A stretch of DNA of 64,000 nt from Poseidonibacter lekithochrous (GCF_018861145.1 NZ_JAHKQT010000004.1:62001-126000), one strand, 5' to 3'. Positions 46,787 through 56,681 are shown, numbered from the stretch's first letter. The notes: generated from the letters alone by a model not told the origin. Numbers and translations are program-made.

Positions 46787-46799
46787 TTTTAGATATAAT
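46771..46799 (+). promoter_or_regulatory. cbpA-hspR promoter (TTGACT-17-TATAAT)
   Basis: TTGACT at 46771-46776 and TATAAT at 46794-46799 are separated by 17 bases, the optimum for the main sigma factor. The HAIR site overlaps the -35 box. Confidence 0.85.
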
Positions 46800-46844
46800 A
46801 CATTTAAAAATTAACATATATATTAAAATACCATAGGAAAAAAA

Positions 46845-47708
46845 ATGGCTAAAAGTTTATACGAAACATTAGAAATAAGTGAGAATGCATCAAAAGATGA
46901 AATTAAAAAAGCATATAGAAAATTAGCAAGAAAATACCATCCAGATGTAAATAAAGATAAAGATGCAGAAGAAAAATTCAAAGAATTAAATGCTGCATAT
47001 GAAGTTTTAAGTGATGATCAAAAGAAATTACAATACGACCAACATGGTGACTCAATGTTTGGAGATCAAAATTTCCACGACTTTGCACGAGGACAAGGTT
47101 CAAATGCTGATTTAGATGATATTTTAAGACAAATGTTTGGTCAAGGTGCTGGTGGATTTGGAGGAGGAGGCTTCTCACAAGGTGGATTTGGTGGTTTTAA
47201 CGAACCAGATTTAGATACAAGTGCTCAACTTACTATTGCATTTGATGTATCGGTTTTAGGTGGTAAGCAACACGTAACATTAAATAATGACTCATTTGAC
47301 ATAAAAATTCCAGAAGGAATTCAAGATGGCCAAAAAATTAGAGCAAAAGGAAAAGGTAAATCTTACCAAGGACAAAGAGGAGATTTAATTTTAAAAATCA
47401 ATGTTGCTCCTTCTCCTGAATATGAAAGAGAAGATGATACATTGATTAAGAAATTTGACATCCCTTTAAAAATAGCTTTATTTGGTGGAAAAGTTGAAAT
47501 CAAAACAATTCATAAAGATATCACATTAAAAGTTCCTCAAAATACTAAACAAAATCAAAAGTTTAGAGTTAAAGAGCTTGGAGTTTTAAATAGAAAAGCT
47601 GGTGTTAAAGGTGATTTATATTTAAAAGCAAATATTATATTACCTAAAGTTGAAGACTTAGATGAAGACTTAGTTGAAGTTCTAAAAGAGAAACTTCCTG
47701 AAAATTAA
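46845..47708 (+). CDS. cbpA: DnaJ-type co-chaperone CbpA
   Basis: In this 287-residue protein the J domain (about residues 1-70) has the essential HPD in KYHPDVN. A Gly/Phe-rich linker follows (about 100-125) and then two beta-barrel substrate-binding domains. The Cys-rich zinc finger of true DnaJ is missing, which makes it CbpA-type. It hands unfolded proteins to DnaK. The gene is first in the operon with hspR (13 bp gap) behind a HAIR-controlled promoter, as in Helicobacter and Campylobacter. Confidence 0.95.
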   Translation: MAKSLYETLEISENASKDEIKKAYRKLARKYHPDVNKDKDAEEKFKELNAAYEVLSDDQKKLQYDQHGDSMFGDQNFHDFARGQGSNADLDDILRQMFGQGAGGFGGGGFSQGGFGGFNEPDLDTSAQLTIAFDVSVLGGKQHVTLNNDSFDIKIPEGIQDGQKIRAKGKGKSYQGQRGDLILKINVAPSPEYEREDDTLIKKFDIPLKIALFGGKVEIKTIHKDITLKVPQNTKQNQKFRVKELGVLNRKAGVKGDLYLKANIILPKVEDLDEDLVEVLKEKLPEN

Positions 47709-47720
47709 AAGGATTGATGA

Positions 47721-48113
47721 ATGGAAACAAATAGTTATATTGAACCAGTTTTTTTAATTTCGGCTGTTGCAGAGATTTTAGATATTCATCCTCAAACATT
47801 AAGACAATATGAACGAGAAGGATTAATTACACCTTCTCGAACAAATGGGAAAATAAGACTTTATTCTCAAAAAGATATAGATCATATTAAATACGTTTTA
47901 ACGCTAACTAGAAAGCTTGGAGTTAATTTAGCAGGTGTTGATGTAATTTTACAATTAAATGAAAGAATAGCAGCATTAGAGGAAGAAATACAAACATATA
48001 AAGTAAAGATTAAAAATATTAATAATTTAGCAGTAGTTCCAGATACAAAAGCATTAGTTGTTCAACAAACGTCATTCGATATTGTAATTATAGAAAAAAA
48101 TGAAGAAGATTAA
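47721..48113 (+). CDS. hspR: Heat-shock repressor HspR (MerR family)
   Basis: The 130-residue product has a MerR-type HTH at residues 11-70 (AVAEILDIHPQTLRQYEREG with the LITPSRTNGKIRLYS wing), then a coiled-coil (LNERIAALEEEIQTYK). HspR represses chaperone genes by binding HAIR inverted repeats. Such a site lies at the promoter of this same operon, so feedback control is evident from the sequence. Confidence 0.93.
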   Translation: METNSYIEPVFLISAVAEILDIHPQTLRQYEREGLITPSRTNGKIRLYSQKDIDHIKYVLTLTRKLGVNLAGVDVILQLNERIAALEEEIQTYKVKIKNINNLAVVPDTKALVVQQTSFDIVIIEKNEED

Positions 48114-48127
48114 TTCTTCATTTTTTT
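48101..48127 (+). terminator. Intrinsic terminator of cbpA-hspR
   Basis: TGAAGAA / TTCTTCA stem with a 6-base loop that includes the hspR stop codon, followed by seven T residues. Confidence 0.75.
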
Positions 48128-48133
48128 AGTAGT

Positions 48134-49264
48134 TTAAATTTGATATTGTACTACGTAATCTCTCATTAAAGGTGGTACATCTAAATAGTTGTCATCGGCA
48201 GAAGACATAGTATTTTGAGTTCCATCTTCTGTATTTTCACTAGGTTCTTCGTGTTCATCATTTTTAGATTCAAAACCAGTTGCTACAATTGTAATTTTAA
48301 CTTCATCTGTTTCAAGTGTAGAATCAGATGTTGTTCCAAAAATAATTTCTGCGTTTGAATCCATTCTATCATTAATAGTTCCCATAACATCATTAATAGC
48401 AAATAAGGATACTTGAGGATGGATATTAAAATGTATTAAAATACCTTTTGCACCATTTAGTGATACTTTATCAAGTAAAGGAGAGTCAATAGCATCTTCT
48501 AATGCTCTTTGTGCTGCATCTTCGCCTTTAGCTTTACCAATTCCCATTAAAGCCATACCACGATGTTGCATGATTGTTTTAACATCAGCAAAGTCTGTAT
48601 TGATATCTGAATTACCTGGATTTAAAATAACCTCAGACATTCCATTTACTGCTTGGAAAAGAATATTATCAATAATTTTGAAAGCATCTTTCATTCCAAC
48701 ATTTTCATCAATAATTTCTAATAACCTATCATTTGGCACTACAATAATTGAATCTGATACTTTTTTAAGTTCTTCAAGGCCAAGGTTTGCTAAACCTGCT
48801 CGTTTCTTACCTTCCCATGTAAATGGTTTTGTAACAACTGAAACAGTTAATGCACCGATTTCTTTTGCAGCTTTTGCAATAATAGCAGCAGCACCAGTTC
48901 CAGTTCCACCACCAAGACCAGCAGCAATAAAGATAATATCTGCACCCTTAAGTGCAGATTTGATATCTTCATATGATTCAACTGCAGAATCTCTACCAAT
49001 TTCTGGCTTCATTCCTGCGCCTAAACCTTTTGTTAATTTCATTCCAAGTTGAATTTTCTTAGGTGCTTTTGAAATATGTAAAACTTGCAAATCAGTATTT
49101 GCAGCGATTAAATCGATTTTATGAGAACCTTCTTTAATCATATGGTTAATCATATTACAACCACCACCACCAACACCAATAACTGCAATTTTAGCTACAT
49201 TATCTGATAAAACTTTATTTGGCATATCCACTTTTATATCATCCACTTTAAATAAGTTATCCAT
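48134..49264 (-). CDS. ftsZ: Cell-division protein FtsZ
   Basis: The ATG at 49264 overlaps the ftsA stop (TAATG) and has GGAGT as ribosome site, so I prefer it over a GTG nine bases upstream; the protein then has 376 residues. It has the tubulin signature GGGTGTG (in AAGLGGGTGTGAAA), the N-terminal GVGGGGCNMI phosphate loop and NTDLQ. The C-terminal tail ends with a DVPPLMR-type peptide for binding FtsA and other partners. FtsZ polymerises with GTP into the division ring. Confidence 0.97.
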   Translation of the reverse strand: MDNLFKVDDIKVDMPNKVLSDNVAKIAVIGVGGGGCNMINHMIKEGSHKIDLIAANTDLQVLHISKAPKKIQLGMKLTKGLGAGMKPEIGRDSAVESYEDIKSALKGADIIFIAAGLGGGTGTGAAAIIAKAAKEIGALTVSVVTKPFTWEGKKRAGLANLGLEELKKVSDSIIVVPNDRLLEIIDENVGMKDAFKIIDNILFQAVNGMSEVILNPGNSDINTDFADVKTIMQHRGMALMGIGKAKGEDAAQRALEDAIDSPLLDKVSLNGAKGILIHFNIHPQVSLFAINDVMGTINDRMDSNAEIIFGTTSDSTLETDEVKITIVATGFESKNDEHEEPSENTEDGTQNTMSSADDNYLDVPPLMRDYVVQYQI

Positions 49265-50646
49265 TAAAACCACTCCGATACTTTACTCCAGAATTTTGAA
49301 ACACCTTTTTTCTTATCTTTTCGTAAAGGTGTTAAAATTGTGGGGTCATCTTTTAAGTTTAAATCTTCTCTATGTTTATTAGAAGCAGATTTAGTATTAA
49401 TTGAATTATTGTTTATTGCTTTTTCTTCAGCAATAGCCTGTTTTTTAACTGGTTTCATTAGTTTCTTACTTGAGTCTAATTCGTAACTTCTATTAATTCC
49501 TAAAGAGTATACAAGTAAGCCTACAATTGTAGACATCTTAGGATCATCAAAACTCATATAACCATTTTCAATATTTTTAGGATTTGATAAAGAAATAGGA
49601 ATACCATCATAGATTTTTATAGCAAGTGCTTTAATACCTTCTAAATTACTCATACCACCTGTTATTACAATTCCAGAACCAACATTATCTAAAATTCCAC
49701 TTTTCTTTAACTGATTTTTTACAAGTATTAATATCTCTTCAATTCTTGCATGGATTATTGTTTGGATACGATTTAATGCAATTTCAGAATGCATTTCTTC
49801 ATCTCCAATTCTAGGTATTTTAACTTTAGTTACACCTAAATCTGTTGCTGAAGAATAATCTTTTGTTAAAGAACCATATTCTGTTTTAATTTTTTCAGCA
49901 GCTGCTGGTGGAGTATGAAGCATTACAGATAAATCATTTGTTATATGATTTGAACCAACAGGAATAAATCCATTATAAATTAATGAATTACCTTTATAAC
50001 ATACAAATTCTGTAGTTGTAGAACCTATATTAATTACAGTTGCTCCAAACTTCTTTTGTTGTTCGTCCAATATAGAAATGGCAGATGCATAACCATCTAA
50101 CACAAATCGTGTTACATCAACACCTGATATTTTAAGAGCTGATTTTATATTTGTAAGAGCTGTTCTTTTTGCAGTTACTATATACACAGAAACTTCAAGT
50201 CTAGAACCATTCATGTTAAGAGGATTATCAACATCAACAGAATCATCAACTTTAAAGAAAATAGGTACAACATGAACTACTTCATATTCAGGAACTATAG
50301 TGGCGTTATATAATGCCATTTGCATTACTTGGTTAATTTCAGTTTCAGTAATAAGGCCATTAGGAACATTTACAGAACCTGAACTTCTAATACTTTTTGT
50401 ATAAGAACCTGAAATAGAAACAACTGAAGTGTCAATAACTTCAGTTGTACTTCTTTTTGCTATATTAATTGCGTCTTTAATAGCTTTTGAAGCCTCTTCT
50501 ATATTTATGATTATCCCTTTATTAACACCCTCACTCTTTTGTACAGCAGTACCAAGGATATTAATATTAGACTCTAAATCATGCTTCGCAATAACTGCTG
50601 TTATTGAACATGAACCAATATCAATTGCTAAAAGAGTATTATTCAA
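49264..50646 (-). CDS. ftsA: Cell-division protein FtsA
   Basis: The 460-residue actin-like ATPase has LLAIDIGSCSITA (residues 4-16), the central ATVINIGSTTTEF phosphate loop, and VITGGMSNLEGI. The C-terminus ends in the amphipathic FWSKVSEWF membrane anchor. It ties FtsZ filaments to the inner membrane. The gene lies between the ppiD-like gene (3 bp gap) and ftsZ (1 bp overlap). About 50 residues of disordered linker precede the anchor. Confidence 0.96.
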   Translation of the reverse strand: MNNTLLAIDIGSCSITAVIAKHDLESNINILGTAVQKSEGVNKGIIINIEEASKAIKDAINIAKRSTTEVIDTSVVSISGSYTKSIRSSGSVNVPNGLITETEINQVMQMALYNATIVPEYEVVHVVPIFFKVDDSVDVDNPLNMNGSRLEVSVYIVTAKRTALTNIKSALKISGVDVTRFVLDGYASAISILDEQQKKFGATVINIGSTTTEFVCYKGNSLIYNGFIPVGSNHITNDLSVMLHTPPAAAEKIKTEYGSLTKDYSSATDLGVTKVKIPRIGDEEMHSEIALNRIQTIIHARIEEILILVKNQLKKSGILDNVGSGIVITGGMSNLEGIKALAIKIYDGIPISLSNPKNIENGYMSFDDPKMSTIVGLLVYSLGINRSYELDSSKKLMKPVKKQAIAEEKAINNNSINTKSASNKHREDLNLKDDPTILTPLRKDKKKGVSKFWSKVSEWF

Positions 50647-50649
50647 TTG

Positions 50650-52113
50650 TTATTCCTTTGTTTGTATAGATGACTGTACTTCGTATTTATTTTCTAATCT
50701 TTTTACAAGATTATTCATTAATTCTTCGCTTTGTAATTGTACAATAGTGCTTTTTACAGATTCATCTCTTGCTTTATCATAAGTTCCTAATTTAGAATTA
50801 TTTATTCTAAATAATACAACTTTATCATTTATTTTGATTGTACCAGTTTTTGTTGTTAATGAAAATAATTGGCTTAAAAAATCAGCAGTTTCTTGTGGCT
50901 GTAAACCTACAATTTTATCTATTGATTGTCTTGATACACCTTTAACATCTGTTCCAACAAAATTTTCTAATTCTGTTTTTGCTAGTTCATCAAGTTTTTT
51001 AGCTTTAGCAACTTTTTCATATGAAACTTTCACATTTTCTAAAGCATCTTCGTAAGATAAAGGTTTAGATTCATTTTTTGCTAAAACTTTTACAATAACA
51101 AACTTATCACCATCTAAGAATGGTTTTAATAAATCACCTGGTTTTGCATCAATGATTTGCTTATTATTTTCAGAACTATAAGGAAGTTTACTTTCATCCA
51201 AAGTACTTGATGAAGTTAATGTTTCTTCAGCTTTCTTTATTTTAAGATATTTTTTTAATGCTTCTTTTTTAGTAAATTTATTATCTAATTCTTTTATAAC
51301 TTCAGCTTTTGCTTCATCAAATGATTTAATTTTTCCATCTTCTTTTTTATAATCAATTTTAAATTTACTATGATGTTTTAAAATATCTTCTTCACTAGAA
51401 TTTGCAGAGACTACTGGAACCTCACTTGTTTCAAAAATATATGAAACTTCTGACATATATGCATTTTTATTTGCTTCCCAATATTCTTTTAATTCTGTTT
51501 CAGTAGGAGATACTGTAATATCTTTCATACTTAAGATTTTGTAAGTAATATCATCCTCTACAAATAATAACTTATTTAAATTTTCTATTTCATTTTTATT
51601 TGGTTTAATTTCAAATAATGATTGAACTTTTTGTAATAAAATATTTCTCTTTAATGACTCTTCGAATTTAACAGGTGTAGTTCTATTTTGTGATAAAACA
51701 TTAACATAAGTAGGTTTGTCAAACTTCCCATCTTTCATAAAAGCATTATATTTTAATAATTCTTTAGCGATATCTTGATCTGTTACATCTAAACCTAAAG
51801 AATCAGCATAAGTTAAAATTAAATTCTTTTGAATAACTTGATTATAAGCAAGATCTCTTAAGTTTAATTTATCTGCCATATCTTTGTTAAATGTGCTACC
51901 AAATAATCTTGCATATTGATCATAAAGACTTGAATATTCTTCTTGATATTCTTCAACAGAAACTTCTCTATCAGCTACAACTGCTACAGTTCCGCCCTCT
52001 TTTCCAAATTCATAAGAACCCCAGCCAACAAAACCTGCTCCTACAAACGCAATAGTACTTATCCAAATTGTAATCACAAGCCATCTTTTATGTCTTTGCA
52101 TCCACGTAATCAT
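50650..52113 (-). CDS. PpiD/SurA-like periplasmic folding factor
   Basis: The 487-residue product has one N-terminal membrane helix (about residues 11-31), a SurA-N-like chaperone domain (about 35-190) and a C-terminal part with a parvulin-like region (about 300-420). This corresponds to PpiD, a membrane-anchored chaperone that assists newly exported proteins near SecYEG. The parvulin motifs look weak, so isomerase activity is doubtful. It heads the ppiD-ftsA-ftsZ run, an arrangement seen in other Campylobacterota. Confidence 0.85.
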   Translation of the reverse strand: MITWMQRHKRWLVITIWISTIAFVGAGFVGWGSYEFGKEGGTVAVVADREVSVEEYQEEYSSLYDQYARLFGSTFNKDMADKLNLRDLAYNQVIQKNLILTYADSLGLDVTDQDIAKELLKYNAFMKDGKFDKPTYVNVLSQNRTTPVKFEESLKRNILLQKVQSLFEIKPNKNEIENLNKLLFVEDDITYKILSMKDITVSPTETELKEYWEANKNAYMSEVSYIFETSEVPVVSANSSEEDILKHHSKFKIDYKKEDGKIKSFDEAKAEVIKELDNKFTKKEALKKYLKIKKAEETLTSSSTLDESKLPYSSENNKQIIDAKPGDLLKPFLDGDKFVIVKVLAKNESKPLSYEDALENVKVSYEKVAKAKKLDELAKTELENFVGTDVKGVSRQSIDKIVGLQPQETADFLSQLFSLTTKTGTIKINDKVVLFRINNSKLGTYDKARDESVKSTIVQLQSEELMNNLVKRLENKYEVQSSIQTKE

Positions 52114-52171
52114 AAAATATAATCCTCTTAAAAATTTTAGTTATATTACTAAAGATTTGCTTGAATTTTAG

Positions 52172-54490
52172 TTAAATATCTATTAGTTTATTTTTAATTG
52201 CGGCCTTAGATAATAAATCATTTATAACCGATTCGCGTATAGTAATCTCAAGTTTCTTACATGCACTTACAAAAGCTTCCTCTTCTCCTACAATAAAACA
52301 CATACTCTTTGCCCTTGTAATTGCAGTATAAAGTAGTTTTGTATTATGCATGATATAGTGAGAAAAGCTCATTGGAATTAATGCATTTTCATACTCCATC
52401 CCTTGTGTTTTATGAATAGTTAAACAATATGCTAAAGACAATAATGATGCAATTGTATCAAAGTCATAAAAAACTACCATATCATCATTTGGATATAATA
52501 CAATACACTTATTTTCATCAAAATCTAGCTTTATTATAAGCCCTAACTGACCATTAAAAACTCTTTTTTCTATAAAATCACTTGAACCACTTTTATACAT
52601 AGTCATAGTCTGAGATCTCATATTTTCATTTTTAATATGTATTACTTTATCTGTAATTTTATACTCATAAAGTTTGGTAGAATATGCCTTACCTTTTGTA
52701 TGATTAAAAAGTTTTTGAAGCTGCATATTTAAGTTCTCAACACCTAATAATCCACCTTTCATTGGTGTAATTACTTGAAATAAAGTTAGTGCTTTATTTA
52801 TTTTCTTGTCTTTAATTAAATCAAAATAATTTTGAATATACGTTGCAGAAATATTTAATATATTATTTAAAATATGTTCTGAGTTTTCACCTCTAATATC
52901 TGCAAATTCATTTGAAGAATTAGAATTTTTTTGTGAATAGTAGTTTGAAATAGAAACATTCACAAACTTAAAATCCTCATATTCTTGGTCATATTTAGGG
53001 ACTTCACCCTTTCTTATATCATTTGCAATAACTGCTATTGCTTGATTTTCATTTTGACGATAAATTTTTGTTAGTTTACAAACTGGAGCTAAGTCATACT
53101 TTATTGAATCAGCTAATATATTTCCTGCACCAATTGCAGGTAATTGACCATCATCACCTACGATAATAAAAACGGTATCATCATCAATTTTTGAGATAAT
53201 TTGATAAAAGGTAACAGAATTAACCATTGATGCTTCATCTAATAAAATAACCTTATGTGGAAAAAAATCTTTCTCTTTATATTTCATTAAAAGAGATTGA
53301 ATAGTTGCAGAATTATATCCAGTTGTATCAGAAATCCGCTGACTTGCTATTCCACTTAAAGCAATAGTAATAATATCATCATAAGAAACCACTTCTTCAA
53401 GTAACTGTAAGATTGCTTTACTAGATGTTGATTTACCCGTTCCAGCATAACCAATCAGAAAAAGTGTATTATGACCTTCATTTATCAACTCTACTGCTTT
53501 TTTTTGTTCGGTACTCAATTCAAAACCTAAAGTTAGTTGCTTTTTTACTAGATAATCATCAAAAGAAGCAATAATTTTTCGATTTAGTTCATTTTCTCTT
53601 CTTTGAAAAAATTCTAAAATTCTTTTTTCTGCATAATAAAGAATAGAAGGTGCATAACGATTTTCTTTTGTTACAAAAATATCTTCGTCAACTAACATTT
53701 TAGTTAATGATTCTTCGTATAAATCATTTTTATCATTAAACCTTAAAGAATCATCTAAAAGCTTATATAAATGAAACTTATCAATAGATGAGTTACCATT
53801 ATTATCACAGTACTCTCGTAGAGTGTAATTTAAACATGCCATTATTCTAAACTCAGAGAAAGGGTCTATTCCTAAAGCTTTTGCTATCTCATCTGCACGT
53901 TTAAAACCTATTCCTTTTATGTTTATTAGAAGGTATGGGTTTTTTTTAATTTTTTCTATTAGGTTATCAACTTCACCTAAACTAGAATATATTCTAGTAA
54001 TTAGGTTTGAAGTCACTCCGAATTTTGCTAGGAAAGATCCAAGTTCACGTAGATGTTTAAATTTTTGCCAAGAAGAGACAATCATTTTAAGTTTTTTTTC
54101 TTTTATTCCTTTAAATTTCAATAATTCTTCAGGTTTTTCATTTAGTATTTTTACTAGCTCTTCTTCTTTGTATTCTTCTAATAATTCTTTAGCAAATTTT
54201 TTGCCAACACCTTTTACTATTTTTGTAAGAAAAAAGAACATTTCTGCTTCTTTTAACTCTAAGGTATCAAATTCAAATTGAACTCCATATTTCTTATGAG
54301 TAGTCCAATTCCCTTTTAATACAACTTCTTCTCCAACAATTTTTTCAATATCTGTGTCAAAATAAGCACCACAAATCTTTTGATTGTTTTCTAAAACAGC
54401 AATTACATATTTTGTTTCTTCATTTGTATAAAGAACTTTTTTTATAACACCTGAGAGCTTGAAGGTTTTATATTCTTCTTCTTTGGCCAT
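52172..54490 (-). CDS. RecD2-type DNA helicase
   Basis: In this 772-residue protein an N-terminal OB-like domain and helix-hairpin-helix motifs (FLTKIVKGVGKKFAKEL and later INIKGIGFKRADEIAKALG) come before the helicase core. The core starts with LIGYAGTGKSTSS (Walker A, about residue 345) and continues with VILLDEASMV, GDDGQLPAIGAG and the C-terminal YCLTIHKTQGMEYENAL and LLYTAITRA motifs. RecD2 is a 5'-3' helicase that works outside RecBCD in DNA repair. Its start is joined to the stop of the small gene upstream (TAATG). Confidence 0.92.
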   Translation of the reverse strand: MAKEEEYKTFKLSGVIKKVLYTNEETKYVIAVLENNQKICGAYFDTDIEKIVGEEVVLKGNWTTHKKYGVQFEFDTLELKEAEMFFFLTKIVKGVGKKFAKELLEEYKEEELVKILNEKPEELLKFKGIKEKKLKMIVSSWQKFKHLRELGSFLAKFGVTSNLITRIYSSLGEVDNLIEKIKKNPYLLINIKGIGFKRADEIAKALGIDPFSEFRIMACLNYTLREYCDNNGNSSIDKFHLYKLLDDSLRFNDKNDLYEESLTKMLVDEDIFVTKENRYAPSILYYAEKRILEFFQRRENELNRKIIASFDDYLVKKQLTLGFELSTEQKKAVELINEGHNTLFLIGYAGTGKSTSSKAILQLLEEVVSYDDIITIALSGIASQRISDTTGYNSATIQSLLMKYKEKDFFPHKVILLDEASMVNSVTFYQIISKIDDDTVFIIVGDDGQLPAIGAGNILADSIKYDLAPVCKLTKIYRQNENQAIAVIANDIRKGEVPKYDQEYEDFKFVNVSISNYYSQKNSNSSNEFADIRGENSEHILNNILNISATYIQNYFDLIKDKKINKALTLFQVITPMKGGLLGVENLNMQLQKLFNHTKGKAYSTKLYEYKITDKVIHIKNENMRSQTMTMYKSGSSDFIEKRVFNGQLGLIIKLDFDENKCIVLYPNDDMVVFYDFDTIASLLSLAYCLTIHKTQGMEYENALIPMSFSHYIMHNTKLLYTAITRAKSMCFIVGEEEAFVSACKKLEITIRESVINDLLSKAAIKNKLIDI

Positions 54491-54690
54491 TAGTATTCAT
54501 CATTAAATTTATTGTTTTTATGTTTATCTTTACTATAAGATTGGTTATTCTTCTCTTTTTGTAAAAGATTTGCATCTTTTAATAAAATAGCTCTTTCATC
54601 TTCAAAAGTTTTTGAGTGTTCATTTACAAACATCATAGTTTTCTCAATAAAATTTTTTATGTCAGTCATATAAGGAGAGTATAATTCCAT
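54490..54690 (-). CDS. Small hypothetical protein coupled to recD2 (may start further upstream)
   Basis: From the ATG at 54690 the product has 66 residues with a helical N-terminal half (MTDIKNFIEKTMMFVNEHS) and a very polar K/N-rich tail. The ATG has no good ribosome site. The frame is open for another 54 codons upstream and the extra residues look like real protein (KQLRIRYIRVSEKFFTRTVS), but no ATG, GTG or TTG lies there. A GGAG at 54858-54861 sits five bases before an in-frame ATT at 54852, a possible rare start, which would give 120 residues. The stop overlaps the recD2 ATG by one base. Function unknown. Confidence 0.6.
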   Translation of the reverse strand: MELYSPYMTDIKNFIEKTMMFVNEHSKTFEDERAILLKDANLLQKEKNNQSYSKDKHKNNKFNDEY

Positions 54691-54833
54691 TTCTTCAGCT
54701 TTTTTAAAATCTTCATAATTCTTTAATGTTCTAATTTTAAATTTTTCATGGTCAAAATTCTCTAATTTTAATAAAGATACAGTTCTAGTAAAGAATTTTT
54801 CTGAAACTCTTATATATCTAATTCTTAGTTGTT

Positions 54834-55193
54834 TTACATGTATTTCTTTAATAATAACTCCATATTTTCAATTGGTCTTGCAATTACTGCTTCATCTCCA
54901 TCTATAATTATAGGTCGCTCTATTAGTATAGGGTTTTCTACCATTGCATCAATGATTTTATTTTCATCATTCTCTTCTTTTAAATTCAATTCTTTATAAA
55001 TTGTTTCACTTTTTCGTAAGAGATCTTTAGCATTTATACTTAATAGTTCTAAAATATTTGTGATTTCTTTTCTAGTAGGTTTAGATTCTAAATAGTCAAA
55101 AACTTTTGAATCAATATTTTTTTCTTCTAATAAATTTAAAGCATTTCTAGATTTTGAGCATCTAGGATTATGCCAAATTACTACTTCTTCCAT
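54834..55193 (-). CDS. ArsC-family (glutaredoxin-dependent) arsenate reductase-like protein
   Basis: With the start at 55193 (MEEVVIWHNPRCSKS) the product has 119 residues, the usual size of ArsC proteins. The catalytic cysteine is Cys12 in HNPRCSKSRNAL, and the three arginines that bind arsenate correspond to LLRKSE, IERPIII and IARPIEN. It could reduce arsenate to arsenite or be a related thiol reductase of the ArsC/YffB group. No arsenite pump or ArsR regulator is adjacent, so arsenic resistance is not supported by context. A longer frame upstream adds only ten weak residues. Confidence 0.85.
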   Translation of the reverse strand: MEEVVIWHNPRCSKSRNALNLLEEKNIDSKVFDYLESKPTRKEITNILELLSINAKDLLRKSETIYKELNLKEENDENKIIDAMVENPILIERPIIIDGDEAVIARPIENMELLLKKYM

Positions 55194-55285
55194 ATGTATA
55201 AACCTTTTTATTATAATTAGCATAATTATAGCTAAAAGTTTTTTATACTATATGAAATTATTGCATTTTGTAATATTTATATAAT

Positions 55286-56128
55286 TTAGAAATTTACATT
55301 AACACCAATAAATGGCCCAGCAAATTCAACTTTTAATTCATCATTAATTATATTTTTAATATTAAATGTTCTATTTTTATACCCAACAACAAAAGATTCA
55401 TCACTATGTATAGATGGTTTAATATTTATATTAAAGAAATATTCATATGAATAGTCAATATTATTTCCTATTCCTACAGAACCTCCATATTCAAAATCAA
55501 TGTAATCTAAACTGTTTTTGAAATCTATTTCTAAAGAAGGAAAAGTTTCCTTTTCTTTTGAAAATAAATCAGTATCAAAAATTAAATGATTAAATGCAAG
55601 ACCAAAATTTACATTTTTATAATTATGTTTATAAGCTAATTTATACCAAATAGTTTCTGTATTTAAAAGATCTGAGAAAAAACCATTTTCACTTTTAAAA
55701 TAATTAGCTTCAATTTTATGATTTCCAAAACTTACAGACCCACTAGGCTCATACAAAGTAGAATTATCTTTTTCTAAATCATCTAACTTAGTGCTAAGAG
55801 GAGAGTATGTTAATCTTGCAGAGTATAATATATCTTTGTTATATCTTGTTTTTTGAATAGTATTATTTTTCGACGTTTCTTTTTCTAATTGTTTTTCATT
55901 TACAGGTTGATGTATTTGTTCTTTTTCCACTACTAAGTTTGTTTCTTTAGTCTTAGTAACTTCTTGAACTATTGGTTTTCCAATTTTAATATTTTTACTA
56001 TAATCTACTTCAATTTTATTAAAGTTATACTTTATTTGGTCACTTTTAGAAAACTTACTAAAAGGAACATAGTCCGAATTTGCGTATAATGTTGCACCAA
56101 TTGATAATAATAAAAAAACTCTAATCAT
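55286..56128 (-). CDS. Hypothetical secreted protein, probable outer-membrane beta barrel
   Basis: The 280-residue product has a signal peptide (MIRVFLLLSIGATLYA), a charged linker (about residues 50-95, rich in E, K and N) and a C-terminal domain of alternating strands with many aromatic residues, ending in Phe (GVNVNF). The closing phenylalanine and strand pattern suggest insertion into the outer membrane. I do not recognise a family. It has its own transcript and lies near flagellar genes without evident link. Confidence 0.6.
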   Translation of the reverse strand: MIRVFLLLSIGATLYANSDYVPFSKFSKSDQIKYNFNKIEVDYSKNIKIGKPIVQEVTKTKETNLVVEKEQIHQPVNEKQLEKETSKNNTIQKTRYNKDILYSARLTYSPLSTKLDDLEKDNSTLYEPSGSVSFGNHKIEANYFKSENGFFSDLLNTETIWYKLAYKHNYKNVNFGLAFNHLIFDTDLFSKEKETFPSLEIDFKNSLDYIDFEYGGSVGIGNNIDYSYEYFFNINIKPSIHSDESFVVGYKNRTFNIKNIINDELKVEFAGPFIGVNVNF

Positions 56129-56188
56129 AGTAACTCCCTAATAAAAATCACAATATATTAACATAAAGTGAAAAAGAAAGATATTAAA

Positions 56189-56563
56189 TTAGAATTTAGG
56201 AAGTATTTGATCAAAAAGTTCTAAGCCTAACATAGAAGAATCTAAATGAATTTGACCCATTTTTAGATTTTTATTATTTAGAATTATAGGAGAGAAAGTA
56301 TTTAAAGAATTTTCTGTATTTACCCCTTGAAGAACAAACACATAATATATTGAGATATCATCAAAACTAGCGATTTCTAATTTTTTCATAAACTCTTCAG
56401 GTAAAGTGAATGCTACTTTTTTCAAAGCTCCAAAGTTCATAAGTCTTATTTCTTTTTGGCTTTCAACTGCTGTAATTGTAGAAAAGAAATCATCTACTTT
56501 AGTGAAAATAAATTCTTTTTCATCTTTAAAACCATCAATTGGTACTGCAACATCAAACTTCAT
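56189..56563 (-). CDS. fliW: Flagellar assembly factor FliW
   Basis: The 124-residue product has the FliW features: IDGFKDEKEFIF near the N-terminus, YYVFVLQG in the middle, and NTFSPIILNNKNLKMGQIHLD near the end. FliW binds flagellin and the RNA-binding protein CsrA, so that flagellin translation follows the state of export. It is divergent from the fliK-like gene. The flagellin gene of this window is a plausible target. Confidence 0.88.
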   Translation of the reverse strand: MKFDVAVPIDGFKDEKEFIFTKVDDFFSTITAVESQKEIRLMNFGALKKVAFTLPEEFMKKLEIASFDDISIYYVFVLQGVNTENSLNTFSPIILNNKNLKMGQIHLDSSMLGLELFDQILPKF

Positions 56564-56681
56564 CTATTTACCTTAGAATAATTTCATTTTTATATTGTAT
56601 TAAAAATACTCTTATATATTCTAATAGTAAATTTAAGAGTTATTTCTTTTTTAACTTTATATTTTATGATATACTTCTTCT

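Noticed and set aside
48570-49052. 160-codon plus-strand open frame inside ftsZ
   Set aside because: It is the complement of the ftsZ core, with a low-information serine/isoleucine/proline composition; no independent signal.
53919-54281. 120-codon plus-strand open frame inside recD2
   Set aside because: It is a shadow of a real gene and has no ribosome site or recognisable domain.
55194-55223. Ten-residue N-terminal extension of the ArsC-family protein
   Set aside because: The ATG at 55193 aligns with the normal start of ArsC proteins and the extra residues (MLIIIKRFIH) are not part of the family.
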